Of a stretch of 64,000 nt of DNA, positions 25,465 through 36,600 are shown piece by piece. A program made the translations under genes and the position numbers. The notes beneath the pieces are model-generated. The model was not told where the DNA came from. It saw only the letters and a program-made list of their open reading frames with translations, and searched no databases. This DNA is from Sphagnum magellanicum (lineage: Eukaryota; Streptophyta; Sphagnopsida; Sphagnales; Sphagnaceae), in assembly GCA_021904315.1 (NCBI GenBank), contig CM038917.1, positions 9,160,041 through 9,224,040 on the forward strand. The letters run 5' to 3'. How positions within the stretch are numbered: the stretch's first letter is position 1; each line of letters opens with the position of its first letter.

Positions 25465-26407
25465 TGTCGCAACCCTAGCCTTGGCTCGCGACCAAGGCAA
25501 GGGGGTTGCAAGGGTGCGGGCCAAAAGGAAGCCCGAGAGTCACATCAAGACTCCCGGGAGTGCAAGAAAGTGTGAGGGAGTGGACCCTCACACTCCCAAG
25601 GCAACTCCCATGTTGGGAGTTGGTGAGAGTTAGAGTCCCAAAAGGACTCCCGAAACTTCAGAGCACGTTTTGAGGGGTCAAAACTCAATGGCTTGGTGCG
25701 CTCTTTATATCAATGGAAAGGTCTTGAAGTGTAGATGTCTAAAATGGGCTCGCATTGCTCATTTGGACATCTGAAATGCAAGTTATGGCCAAAAGAAGGC
25801 CCGGGAGTCGAACTCGCGGGAGTCCGCCAATTTCGACTCCCGGGCACTAAAAGTCGGGAATCGACCCGAAATACTTGGCTGCTGAGAACGTGCGACATAC
25901 CGTTGGAAAGGTCTCGACGAGATCTACAACTTTGCTTCAGACCGCGTCGTCATCGGAGGTCTGCTCCGAAAGTTATGCGCATTCAAAGTCCCGGGAGTCC
26001 CGCTGGGCGGGATTTCGGGACTCCCGCGCGGGAGTCCCGGGACTCCCGGGACAAAATGTCCATTTGGGTGCCACCCCCGCGACGTGGCACAGAGTATACT
26101 ATAAGGGGGAAGGTGGTGGCTTCCCCCAAGTCCGGGCCGTGGTGAGTCTTGTGTGTCCGTGTTGCCCGTGGCTCGTCCTAGCACCAAATGTGCTCCAACT
26201 ATGTTCTAACCACTTTGTGTGGTTCCATGCAGGCCCGTGTGAGTGAGTGAAGCTTGTCAACTCTTCCTAGTCCCATCCCGGAGCTCCAACACGCCCCTCT
26301 ACCCCTCCAAGTGTTGTGAGCTAGGGAGCGCCTCCCGACCACTCCCACTTCCGCTGTCTTTCACTTGGACTCACATTTGAGTCCTTCGAGTGGTTAGGAG
26401 TGCGTCA
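25465..26407 (+). repeat. 3' LTR of Gypsy chromovirus
   Basis: 943 bp, identical by eye to the 5' LTR except one transition (A at 19,675 corresponds to G at 25,856). It is followed by ACATA, the right target duplication. Confidence 0.95.
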
Positions 26408-26410
26408 ACA

Positions 26411-26640
26411 TACCTCCCCAACCTACTTATCTATCTAGCTATGTAGGTACCTAGTTTGACTTACCCATCTAGGTCAACCTATGTACCTACCTATTTAAGT
26501 ACCTACTTATATGAGTAGGTATTTAGCCTAGGAAGGTAGAACCTACCTATTTACTACTTTACTTAGGTAGGTAGGTAGGTAGGTAGGTAAGGATTGTAGG
26601 CACCTATTTATGTACCTACCTAGGTACCTACCAACCTAAT
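26411..26640. repeat. CCTA/TAGG tetranucleotide tract with palindromic arrangement
   Basis: About 230 bp built from CCTA, TACCTA and TAGG words in both orientations, including a perfect (TAGG) run near 26,561-26,590. Because both strands carry the same words, the tract can fold on itself. It is interior to the CACTA element, right of the Gypsy insertion. Confidence 0.8.
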
Positions 26641-27026
26641 ATTAATATTTTATTAATTTTTTTTTAATGTCACGTGGCATATTTACATTGGGCCACGTGC
26701 CATAATATAAGATCATCCAAGTTTTTGAATTGAACGTCTTAGATTATTTCATAATAATAATAATAATAATATAAATAATCATATATTTAAACACGTGGCA
26801 GCACATGATTTGCCTTGAATTGTGACCAAAATAGTTGCATATTAGTCGCATGTGACAATACGTATACAATGGAGTCAAAGGATGAAATGTATTTGTTGAC
26901 TTTATACTCTTTGTCATTTGTGACTAGTTTTCACATGCGACTTGTCTTAGGCGACTAAAAGGATTTTAGTTGCAAAATGTCTCTTGCGACTAAAATTTAG
27001 TCGCAAAGAACAGTCGAAAATACATG

Positions 27027-27040
27027 GTTTTCTTCTAGTG
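27027..27040 (-). repeat. CACTA right terminal inverted repeat
   Basis: On the minus strand this reads CACTAGAAGAAAAC, and AAA follows on the plus strand. Subterminal GCGACTAAAA / TTTAGTCGC motifs are dense at 26,930-27,015. Confidence 0.8.
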
Positions 27041-28445
27041 AAAATATGCAATGGTAATTGAGGGTTTTGAACTTTACACATGTTGTAAATAAGTGTCACA
27101 TTCTTGTGATCATCAAATGAAAATGATTTGATAGTGCAATAACAATTGATTATTAAACCTAAAGACCATGATAATTTTATTTTATTTTTGAAACATAATT
27201 GACATTGAAAGAAGATAAATCTTAAACTAATAAAATCTCAATTATATGTAAAGTTGGTTTGTCAATATTTTTGCAAATATTGGGTATTTAAGTATCCAAT
27301 AATCTAAGGATAAATAAAATGATGCAATTTGAGTTATTAAAACAATATTGCCATGGAAACATTAAACTTGACTAGATTGTGTTTTTAGTTTAAATGAAAA
27401 CTAGATATGTAAAACAATACTAGTTACATCTGATCAGGAACCCTGTGGGACCACATGCCTTTTAAGTAGTTAAAATCAAATTATATTCCCCAACAATACA
27501 TTTCTTGAAATTAATTTTGGCTTATTAGGTATTTAAAGGTTCAACATCTATAAACCAAACATAAGCCAAACATGTAGTTATAATGTTCAAATTGTATGGA
27601 ACCATATTAATTTATATTATCCTAGTGGAGATCATAATTTGAAGTCCACAATCAAGTTATATTGAACCATTACAATTTTGTTAATAGGAAAGAAAAGGGC
27701 CAATAACTCATCATATACTATTATAATTGAAAGGTTTATAATTTACATGCAAATATGCAAATATGTATTCTTTCGTTTTCAAGTATATCATCATTTTATA
27801 AACCCATATCTAAGGTATATCCAAATCTCTGAACACAAAATTTTCCATTGGTATTGTAATGGGTGTCCAAAAAATCTTTAAAAACATTTACTATCCCACA
27901 ATGATGGATGTTAACTTCCTTAAAACGTCTTTTTGAAAAATGGGCATGATTTCAACATTTATTGTGTTATGTCCAACAATTAATTGAAATCTTGAACTAG
28001 AAAATTTAGACATGACCATATGCCCAAAACCATTTGGAAAAAAGGTTCAATGCTCCTATCGTGCTCTAGTACATACTAATGTGTAAAATAAGAAATGTAC
28101 CACATTATTAAACAAGAGTTAATCTTCATATCCAAGGCCAATTTTTGAAAGATTAACAAAGGTCAACTTTAGAAAGGATTCCAATTAATATGTACACCTA
28201 TATACACTTAGATTATACAAATGATTATAAAAATGTTTCTTTCATTTAATAAAGACCTAGTTTTTCATCTATACAAAACACACAAGTTGCCAAGTTGTAT
28301 GACAACATATTATAAATGATTGTGAAACTTTGAGTCTATGGACCTAATGGAATACCTTTCCACAACAAAAAGGATAAACGAATGATATGGACAAATGTTA
28401 CATTAAGTATACATGTTGAATGTGATCACGTAATAAATATACAAA
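27041..28445. other. AT-rich spacer downstream of the kinase gene
   Basis: No gene or repeat recognised. The part nearest 28,445 would hold the 3' UTR of the minus-strand kinase gene. Confidence 0.5.
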
Positions 28446-31400
28446 TCACATCCTTTTAAAAGTGGAGCCAAATCTTCTCAATAATATGTTGAAATCTACT
28501 TGAATTGATGTGGAAATATTTTGTACGCCTTTCTTTTTGTTCAATCCTTCAAAAACTTGTAAAATTTCTTGGATTCCTGGTCTTTGATTTGGGTCTTCCT
28601 ATTAAAAAAAATGTCATAAAAGTTAAATGTTTATTATGTAATAATTATACATTATAATCAAACCATGGCAAAATGCTTGAATAAATGGGATTACATGTTC
28701 ATGTCTCAATTTGCAATGACACAATTTGAACATATATCCTTCAAAAAAGAATGTTGAAACCAACTTATATATTTATTCAACAACATAATTTATTGATTTT
28801 GAAAATAATATATTCCTTTCAACTATACATATCAATCATGCAAATGGTCTAAAAGAATTCCAAATGAAATTGAATGTATCATTTTCATGTGTAAACCGTC
28901 TTAGGAAGTTTTACATTCAATGGACAATCTAGTTTAATTTATTTCAAATTATTTCAAGTACATCGAATCCATGATTTGGGTTTTCAAATTTGCTTGATAA
29001 CAAATTGAATGATACACATAAAAGATTTGGCACAAAAATTACCTTGATGCACTGAAGGGAAATTTGCAAAAATGATTTGGCTTCATTGCGGTCAAACCCA
29101 ATGATTGAATTATTGATTACAACATTGAAAATTTGTTGAAATCCATTTTCTTCCACATGAACCTTTTGTGCCCATTGGATAAATTTGCGAATGTGAACTT
29201 TCTTTCCATTTAATTTGAATTGTGATCCATTCACAAGTTGAATCAACAGGACTCCAAAGCTATACACATCACTCTTTGTTGATGCTTGCTTTGAATGAAT
29301 TTCTGGTGCCATATATCCGCTTGTTCCTGGTGTCGAAGTTGTAGCTAACCGTATCTGAAGTTGAATTTTCCAAACAAATCAATAATTTCAAGGGGTGTCA
29401 CATGCATTGAATATACATGTTGAAGTTCATAAAACCCACACCCAAGATCCAATCCAATACCAATAGGAACCCATAATTTATTTTTGAATTTTTTTCAATC
29501 ATAAAAGTTCCAAGCCTTGTGTCATCATTCATGCACACATAAAAAGAAAATTTGTAATATAAAATAAAATTTCATGAATTATTACATTAAGTGTTTTTCA
29601 TATATTCATTTTAAATTGTGAATGTTTATGGTATTTATTCCATGACCTATAATAATGAAAATATGAAATTAGCAAGTTGTGCCCAAAAAGAGTGTTCAAA
29701 TTTGCAAGGTTCACAATCACATTACGATATAGTGTGCATGCACATAACCAATTAAAAAAAAATGGTGGGGCACATACCACATCTTCATCCTTGCCATCTA
29801 AAATTTTTGCCAACCCAAAATCAGCCAATTTTGGGGTGTAATCCTCAGCCAAAAGGATATTTTGTGGTTTGATGTCAAGATGGATAATGATTGGATTACA
29901 TTTATGCAAGTGTGCCAATCCTTGAGCAACCCCTATAATGATGCACACTCGTCGATCCCAATCCAAAAGGTAGTCCTTACTAAGCCATGTGTCAAGAGAT
30001 GAATTTGAAATGTATTCATACACCAACATATGTTTTGAGCCTTTGATACAATAGCCCAAAAGACGAACCAAATTGATATGTTGAATTGATCCCAAAGTGC
30101 GCACTTCAGATATGAAAGATTTTTTTGCACCTTCATTGTGGGAGCCACTCCTTTTTAAAACTTTAATTGCAATCTTGGTGTCTTTCCAATAACTTTGATA
30201 CACCTCACCAAAAGCTCCTTTCCCCAAATTTCTCCCAAAATTCAATTCATTGTATTTAAAAATTTGAATATTTGAATTGAACGGCAATAATTTTATTGTG
30301 GGTTCGTATTCATTTAACATCCATTTCAAACATTTTTGAGTTTGTAATATCAAATCATCATTTTGTTCAAAAACATCAGCCTTGTCAAGGTCCTCCAAGG
30401 CTCCTCGATAGTCATGCAACATGTATTTGACATTTGCACGATTCGTCAAAGTGAATGCATTGTTTGGTTCAAGAACATCAGCCTTGTCAAGGTCCTCCAA
30501 GGCTCCTCGATACTCTTTTAACATCCTTTTGACATCTCCACGATTCTTCAAAGTGAATGCATTGCTTGGTTCAATAACATCAGCCTTGTCAAAGTCCTCC
30601 AAGGCTCCTCGATAGTCATCCAACATGCATTTGACATTTCCACGACTCGTCAAAGTGAATGCATTGTTTGGTTCAAGAACATCAGCCTTGTCAAGGTCTT
30701 CCAAAGCTCCTCGATAGTCATACAACATGCATTTGACATTTCCACGACTCATCAAAGTGAATGCATTGTTTGGTTCAAGAACATCAGCCTTGTCAAGGTC
30801 CTCCAAGGCTCTTCGATAGTCATCCAACATGCCTTTGACATTTGCACGAGTCGTCAAAGTGAATGCATTGTTTGGTTCAAGAACATCAGCCTTGTCAAGG
30901 TCTTCCAAGGCTCCTTGATAATCTTCTAACATCCTTTTGGCATCTCCACGATTCCTCAAGGTGAATGCATTGTTTGGTTCAAGAACATCAACCTTGTCAA
31001 GGTCTTCCAAGGCTCCTCGATAGTCATGTAACATGTATTTGACATTTCCACGATTCCTCAAAGTGAATGCATTGTTTGGTTCAAGAACATTAGCCTTGTT
31101 AAGGTCCTTCAAGGCTCCTTGATAGTCATCCAACATGCATTTGACATTTCCACGACTCGCCAAAATGAATGCATTGTTTGGTTCAAGAACATCAACCTTG
31201 TCAAGGTCCTCCAAGGCTCCTCGATAATCATCCAACATGCATTTGACATTTCCACGACTCTTCAAAGTGAATGCATTGTTTGGTTCAAGAACATTAGCCT
31301 TGTCAAGGTCCTTCAAGGCTCTTTGATAGTAATGCAACATGCATTTGACATTTCCACGACTCGTCAGAGTGAATGCATTGTTTGGTTCAAGAACATGAGC

Positions 31401-32921
31401 CTTGTCAAGGTCCTCCAAGGCTCCTCGATAGTAATGCAACATGTATTTGACATTTCCACAAGTTGTCAAAGTGAGTGCATTGTTTGGTTCAAGAACATTA
31501 GCCTTGCCAAGGTCTTCCAAGGCTCCTCGATAATCTTCCAACATCCTTTTGGCATCTCCACGATTCTTCAAGGTGAATGCATTGTTTGGTTCAAGAACAT
31601 CAGCCTTGTCAAGGTCCTCCAAGGCCCCTCGATAGTCATGCAACATGTATTTGACATTTCCACGATTCTTCAAAGTGAATGCATTGTTTGGTTCAAGAAC
31701 ATTAGCCTTGTCAAGGTCCTCCAAGGCTCCTTGATACTTTTTCAACATCCTTTTGGCATCTCCACGATTCGTCAAAGTGAATGCATTATTTGGTTCAAAA
31801 ACATCAGCCTTGTCAAGGTCTTCCAAGGCTCCTTGATATTTTTTCAACATCCTTTTGGCATCTCCACGATTCTTCAAAGTGAATGCATTGTTTGGTTCAA
31901 TAACATCAGCTTTGTCAAGGTCCTTCAAGGCTCCTCGATAATCATCTAACATGCATTTGACATTTCCACGACTCTTCAAAGTGAATGCATTGTTTGGTTC
32001 AAGAACATTAGCCTTGTCAAGGTCCTTTAAGGCTTTTCGATAGTAATGCAACATGCATTTGACATTTCCACGATTCGTCAAAGTGAATGCATTGTTTGGT
32101 TCAAGAACATCAGCTTTGTCAAGGTCCTCCAAGGCCCCTCGATAGTCATGCAACATGTATTTGACATTTCCACGATTCGTCAAAGTGAATGCATTGTTTG
32201 GCTCAAGAACATTAGCCTTGTCAAGGTCCTTCAAGGCTCCTCGATAGTCATCTAACATGCATTTGACATTTGCACGACTCGTCAAAGTGAATGCATTGTT
32301 TGGTTCAAGAACATCAGCCTTGTCAAGGTCCTCTAAGGCTCCTCGATAGTCATGCAACATGCATTTGACATTTCCACGATTCATCAAAGTGAATGCATTG
32401 TTTGGTTCAAGAACATCAGCCTTGTCAAGGTCTTCTAAGGCTCTTCGATAGTCATGCAACATGTATTTGACATTTGCACGATTCTTCAAAGTGAATGCAT
32501 TGTTTGGTTCAAGAACATCAGCCTTGTCAAGGTCCTCTAAGGCTCCTCGATAGTCATGCAACATGTATTTGACGTTTCCACGTCTCGTCAAAGTGAATGC
32601 ATTGTTTGGTTCAAGAACATCAGCCTTGTCAAGGTCCTCTAAGGCTCCTCGATAGTCATGCAACATGTATTTGACATTTCCACGTCTCGTCAAAGTGAAT
32701 GCATTATTTGGTTCAAGAACATGAGCCTTGTCAAGGTGCTCCAAGGATCCTTGATAGTCTTTCATCATCCTTTTGACATCTCCACGACTCGTCAAGGTGG
32801 ATGTATTGTCTGGTTCAAGAACATCAACATTGTCAAAGTCCTTCAAAGTTGTTTGATAATATTTCAACATCCTTTTAACAACATGATGCACTTTTGGTTT
32901 ATTAAACATAAATTTTGTCAT
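28446..32921 (-). CDS. TPR-array protein kinase (about 25 tandem TPRs fused to a Ser/Thr kinase)
   Basis: Three exons, all phase 0 with GT-AG borders: 32,921-29,778, 29,354-29,043 and 28,598-28,446, encoding about 1,202 residues. Residues about 11-880 are 25 TPR-like units of 34 residues (RGNVKYMLHDYRGALEDLDK-type) plus a partial one. Residues about 885-1,175 form a receptor-like-kinase-type domain: glycine loop GKGAFG near 899, IAIK lysine near 925, HLDIKPQN catalytic loop near 1,012 (Leu replaces Arg, so non-RD), DFGLAK near 1,033, GTSGYMAPE near 1,060, DVYSFGVLL, and a terminal PNQRP in exon 3. There is no signal peptide or membrane segment, so it is predicted to be cytosolic. TPRs usually bind protein partners; substrate and pathway are unknown. 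Plant kinases such as BSKs carry a few TPRs C-terminally, so a long N-terminal array is unusual. The frame is intact throughout. Confidence 0.85.
30330..32890 (-). repeat. Coding minisatellite: 102-bp TPR units, about 25 copies
   Basis: Units of 102 bp repeat in register with the reading frame, and no unit in the open part has a length change. Several subtypes recur: YMLHDY, CMLDDY, CMLHYY and GDAKRML units. Pairs of subtypes recur as blocks (units 8-9 resemble 15-16; units 12-13 resemble 18-19), suggesting expansion by unequal exchange of multi-unit blocks. The first and last units are the most diverged, as expected at array edges. Confidence 0.95.
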
Positions 32922-32924
32922 AAT

Positions 32925-33055
32925 CCATGAAGGCTCATTAATAATTTTTCAACATTTTTTTGAGATTTTCACAAGTGTTATTTAAATGAATCCATTGTTT
33001 AGTTCATGAACACTAACATTGTGAAGGTCTTCCATGGCTTCTTCATATGGTTTCC
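32925..33055 (-). pseudogene. Dead TPR units upstream of the kinase ATG
   Basis: The minus-strand sequence aligns over its length with the 102-bp coding unit: it translates to a Y-EEAMEDLHNV then ELNNGF stretch, a TAA stop, then a NLKKMLKNY stretch followed by further stops, and leads straight into the current ATG. The repeat array therefore once extended further 5', or the present start lies within a formerly longer array. Confidence 0.75.
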
Positions 33056-35053
33056 GTTTTTTTGACAACATGAAATAATGGAAACAGAAAATGATCATAT
33101 AATTATCAATAGTTTCAACATGAAATAAAACATTTGTGATAGAGAGAATTTCTTTTGGAAATTTCCACTAAGCCTATGTCACTTTGTACTTTCATACATA
33201 TTTAAAATGTAATTGTCACTTGCACAATGAATGGCATGCATAATTTTTATCATTGATGATTATTCCACTTGCTTTAAATAATGTGGTTTGCTAGAATAAA
33301 GATTTCATTACATTATGCAATATGTTCAATTCAATAAATGTAGGTAAATATGTGCATCCTAATCAATGTTTTTTTTCAATTTTCTTGATTGAACTAGGGT
33401 GGCAAAAATCTTTAAGTAAATTTTGATTTAACTAGCGATGTTATTTCAAAAAATTCTTAAAATTGTAACCAATAGGCATAAATGTAATGACAACTTCTTG
33501 AATTTTTTAAAAAATGATTTTTAGTCAAACGATTTCCAAAAATAATAATTTGCAACAAAATAATGCATATGTAAAAAAATATGTTGCATTTTGTTGATTT
33601 TTGCCAAAAAAATTGATTGATCATAATTTTGTATCATGTACTACCACAAAAATCTCTCTTCCTATTCCCCTACTCAAACATTTCAATGTTTATAACATTG
33701 ATTTGGTCTAAACATAAATCAATAAATGATAAATTACAAAGAAAAAAATGTTGAATAATTCAAAACATACAATAATCTAGTTAGTTCTCATGTTGATCTT
33801 TCATTTCAATGTGGTTTGAATGATAAACTTGATCATTGCCAAAAATATTGGTGCACAACTCCATCACATGCATAATTACATGCACATGCACAAACCTTGT
33901 CCAACATTATTGTTGTTTTAGTCCATTTGTTGAATGGAATTCTTTCTTTGGCAAACATTATTATTGTAGTACTTTATATATGCGAAATTCATGACTTTTA
34001 ATTGTTGCAAAACTACTTGGAATAGCTAGATGATGCAAGTCCCACTTTTGATCAAATTAAACTCTTTAGTATAACCCCACGTGAATCTTAGGAATATCAT
34101 GTTCATGTTTTAATTACTCATTACTTGAGCTTTGAAACAAATTCCATTCATCACAACCTTCATACCTTTGAATAAGAATAGACACTTAATTTTGATGTTG
34201 CAAAACATATTAAGTTCAAAATGATAAATGTTTGTGTGTGAAGCACATACCTACAAGTTTTGGGAAATTGCAAATGATGTGACACTTGAATGACCTTGAT
34301 AGTTTTTGTTGTCCTTTTGTGTTGGTTGCTAGCCCAATGAAATGCATGTGATCACTGTGGCAATTAAGAAAAATACTAAGTTAACCCACCTTAATAGAAA
34401 ATAAAAGTAGATGAACCTTTGTGCAAATATGAATCACTATGCAATCGTTACTGTAGGTCAAATATTCATGACACTACTAATGTTTTCAAAGACATGGAAC
34501 CTAAGTTTTGGTGTTTGAGACATACTAGGTTTCACATAAAAGACATGATGATATGTGAAATGAATTGCATGTGGCAATTGGATGAGGAATACTCTTGTTG
34601 TTGCATTGAGCCACAAAACCCTATACATGTATGCGAGCCGATTGATGGCAATAGAAGCTGTACAACAAGCCCAACAAGGGAACTGACCTTGATAAAAAAA
34701 ATTGTAGCAAGCTCTTGGATGCAAATCTGAGTCGAGGTAGAATTAGTCCATTGGATTCCTTGCATCTATGCCAAAATGATGAACAACTTGGGACGTGGTC
34801 ATGATTAAAGCATCCAAGCGGTACATCTAGGATGGTGCATAGCTTGGGCCACAAGTTTTCCGTGCACCCGCTCAGAACTTTACTAGGGGAAAATATTATT
34901 GCAGCGGGATGCTTTGCTGACTTTTCTCTTGTCGTGTTGTGCTTTCACACCGCACAAGATCGGAAGTCTTTAATAAAGTAATGCAATCCCCGCGTGAGTA
35001 CGGCGGCCACAGTAAACCAGCACCCACCAATGCACCATCCACTGGATGCCGGT
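33056..35053. other. Spacer upstream of the kinase gene, including its promoter side
   Basis: AT-rich up to about 34,400, with no recognised promoter element beyond generic TATA-like runs. At 34,400-35,050 base composition rises and small frames appear in several registers (for example 34,419-34,730), none with a recognised family. Confidence 0.45.
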
Positions 35054-35090
35054 TATGACTCAGTTGTGGATGATCCTCAACTGAGTTATA
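35054..35090. repeat. Perfect-type hairpin
   Basis: TATGACTCAGTTG and CAACTGAGTTATA form a 13-bp stem with one mismatch around an 11-base loop. Function unknown. Confidence 0.7.
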
Positions 35091-35269
35091 CTACCTGGAC
35101 TCATCTTGGTAACCCATTCAATAAGAAGTAAGTTTAACCTATAGACAGGTAAGTTAAAAAGTAGCGGACTAGTATGTAAGTAGATAGATGATACGTAGTA
35201 GGTAGGGACTGTTTTTACTACCTACCTAGTTGATAGGTAGTTAATAAAGCTTGTGAGTTAACCACCATG

Positions 35270-36600
35270 GTTAGCTAGGGAACTGGAATCCAACAGAAAG
35301 CTGTTTCCTCATCACATATCATCCATTCTTGATGGTACACTGGTTGGTGCTGGCTAACAGTGGCCACGTACTAGACCTGCAACTTCCTGTGACCACTGAT
35401 TTTTTGGGCTTTCGTATAATGGAGGCAAGTGGTCATTGATGGACTGCGCCGACCATGTGTCAGCAAAGAATGGGGAGGCCAGTTAGCAGTCCTTAGTCAG
35501 AACCAGGGTTTTTTTTCCTCAAATTCCTCAGGTAAGTGCACTGGCGAGGATTCCCAGCTTTAATTCGCATTAAATGGCGACTGCCTTAGGCGGACAGTAG
35601 AGTCTTTTCTAGATCCTGCATAAATCTTGGCGAGCTACACGAACTCACTGTCTAAATATGGCGAATTATATATATGTATCTAAGAAATATGGCGATATTT
35701 TTGAAATTTTTCAAGAAAAAATCCTTTGTAGAGGTCGCACTGGGCTTGTTTTTTTTGGGTTTTTAGCCAGTTGGCGAGATTTCGCCCAAAAAAAAACACT
35801 GGTCAGAACTCTCCTCTTGTATAGATTATTATATCAACTCTTTGCTTTGTGTGACTTTTTCTCCTTTCATTACCTGCTGGGAAACATCGTTCATAATTTC
35901 ATTTCCCATAAAGTCATGGCACATGCCCCATGTTGGTGGTAGGCCCCAAACTTGAGCATGTGTAGGTTTTAGACTCGAAAATTTTCCTATTAGAGCTGAA
36001 CTTTTCAGCCTTTACAGAATGGATGTATTTGGTCATTGTTCAATAATTCACAGCCTGTGTCAGGAGATATAATCGGGGTTGTTAGAGCTGGAAGTAGTGA
36101 TTTTTTGGTGGCTGAAATTCGCCATTTTTGCTATTAAAAAAAAAGCCCCGAGCAACATGATCAAGTGAACATTTTGGAGAATTTCTTAACAAAATCCTCA
36201 GATTTAGAGGAAGAAGCAAGTTATGAAATCACCAAGATTTTTTTGGGAGGATTTGGGCAGATTTCTAACCTTTTTTCTTTTGAAATCTCCATATTTAGTT
36301 AATAGGTTTTAGTGGTTAGCCAACATATAATAAGATTCCTAGAACTTTATTTGTCTTGTAGCCAGATCTGGCTAAATCCTCTTGTGGCTGATGGCCACTT
36401 TTGATGCAACATGAGAAAATTGAAAAAAGAAACACTGGCTGGAACCTCTGAATTGTGTGTCGGCAAAGAAAACTTATTGGCCATTTCAAGTCTTCCCCAA
36501 AGTTGGGCATAGATTAGAGAAATCCCTAAATTCGCCAGGAGTTTCATAGGGTGTCTCACACCCTATTAAAATTTTCGCCCTGAGTTCCAATCATTCGTAA
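35270..36600. repeat. Mosaic region with degenerate direct repeats and GGCGA/TCGCC words
   Basis: Higher-GC sequence in which loosely similar phrases recur: a GGTCATT...TGTCAG phrase near 35,430-35,465 and again near 36,030-36,065, and GGCGA or TCGCC words near runs of T or A at 35,545, 35,665, 35,775, 36,120, 36,530 and 36,575. TTGGCGAGATTTCGCCCAA near 35,772 is a short inverted repeat. No coding family recognised. Confidence 0.4.

Larger units (their letters stand above)
19284..26407 (+). mobile_element. Full-length Ty3/Gypsy chromovirus, very young insertion
   Basis: The 943-bp LTRs begin TGTCGCAACC and end GTGCGTCA. The element lies between perfect 5-bp target duplications ACATA (19,279-19,283 and 26,408-26,412). 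Order: 5' LTR, initiator-Met primer site, gag, pol (protease remnant, RT, RNase H, integrase, chromodomain), about 800 bp of 3' noncoding DNA, polypurine tract, 3' LTR. That order with integrase last is Ty3/Gypsy, and the C-terminal chromodomain marks a chromovirus. The LTRs differ, by eye, at a single base (A at 19,675, G in the partner), so insertion is recent. The GC-rich body contrasts sharply with the AT-rich surroundings. The catalytic half of protease appears missing. Confidence 0.96.
16735..27040. mobile_element. Non-autonomous CACTA (EnSpm/CMC) DNA transposon, interrupted by a Gypsy element
   Basis: The left end reads CACTAGTAGAAATC (16,735-16,748). The right end, reverse-complemented from 27,040, reads CACTAGAAGAAAAC, matching at 12 of 14 positions. 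AAA flanks both ends, fitting the 3-bp target duplication of CACTA elements. Subterminal regions at both ends carry many short GCGACT/AGTCGC/GTTGCA repeats, as in this superfamily. Inside are an AT-rich degenerate tandem array, a tetranucleotide tract and the complete 7.1-kb Gypsy element. Without that insertion the CACTA element would be about 3.2 kb. I found no transposase reading frame, so it would depend on an autonomous partner. Confidence 0.8.

Noticed and set aside
29598..29777. Minus-strand continuation of the kinase frame (CAPPFFFNWLC...)
   Set aside because: Intron read-through after the GTATGTG donor; the kinase resumes at 29,354.
31119..31949. Long plus-strand open frame (276 codons) and others across the kinase gene
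   Set aside because: Antisense shadow of the TPR repeats; its own repetitiveness simply mirrors the coding strand.
30330..32890. Regular direct repeats that superficially resemble a CRISPR array
   Set aside because: Units are 102-bp in-frame coding repeats with no unique spacers, in a plant nuclear gene.
34419..34854. Several overlapping 77-103-codon frames on both strands
   Set aside because: All frames open together because of base composition; no protein-like conservation recognised.
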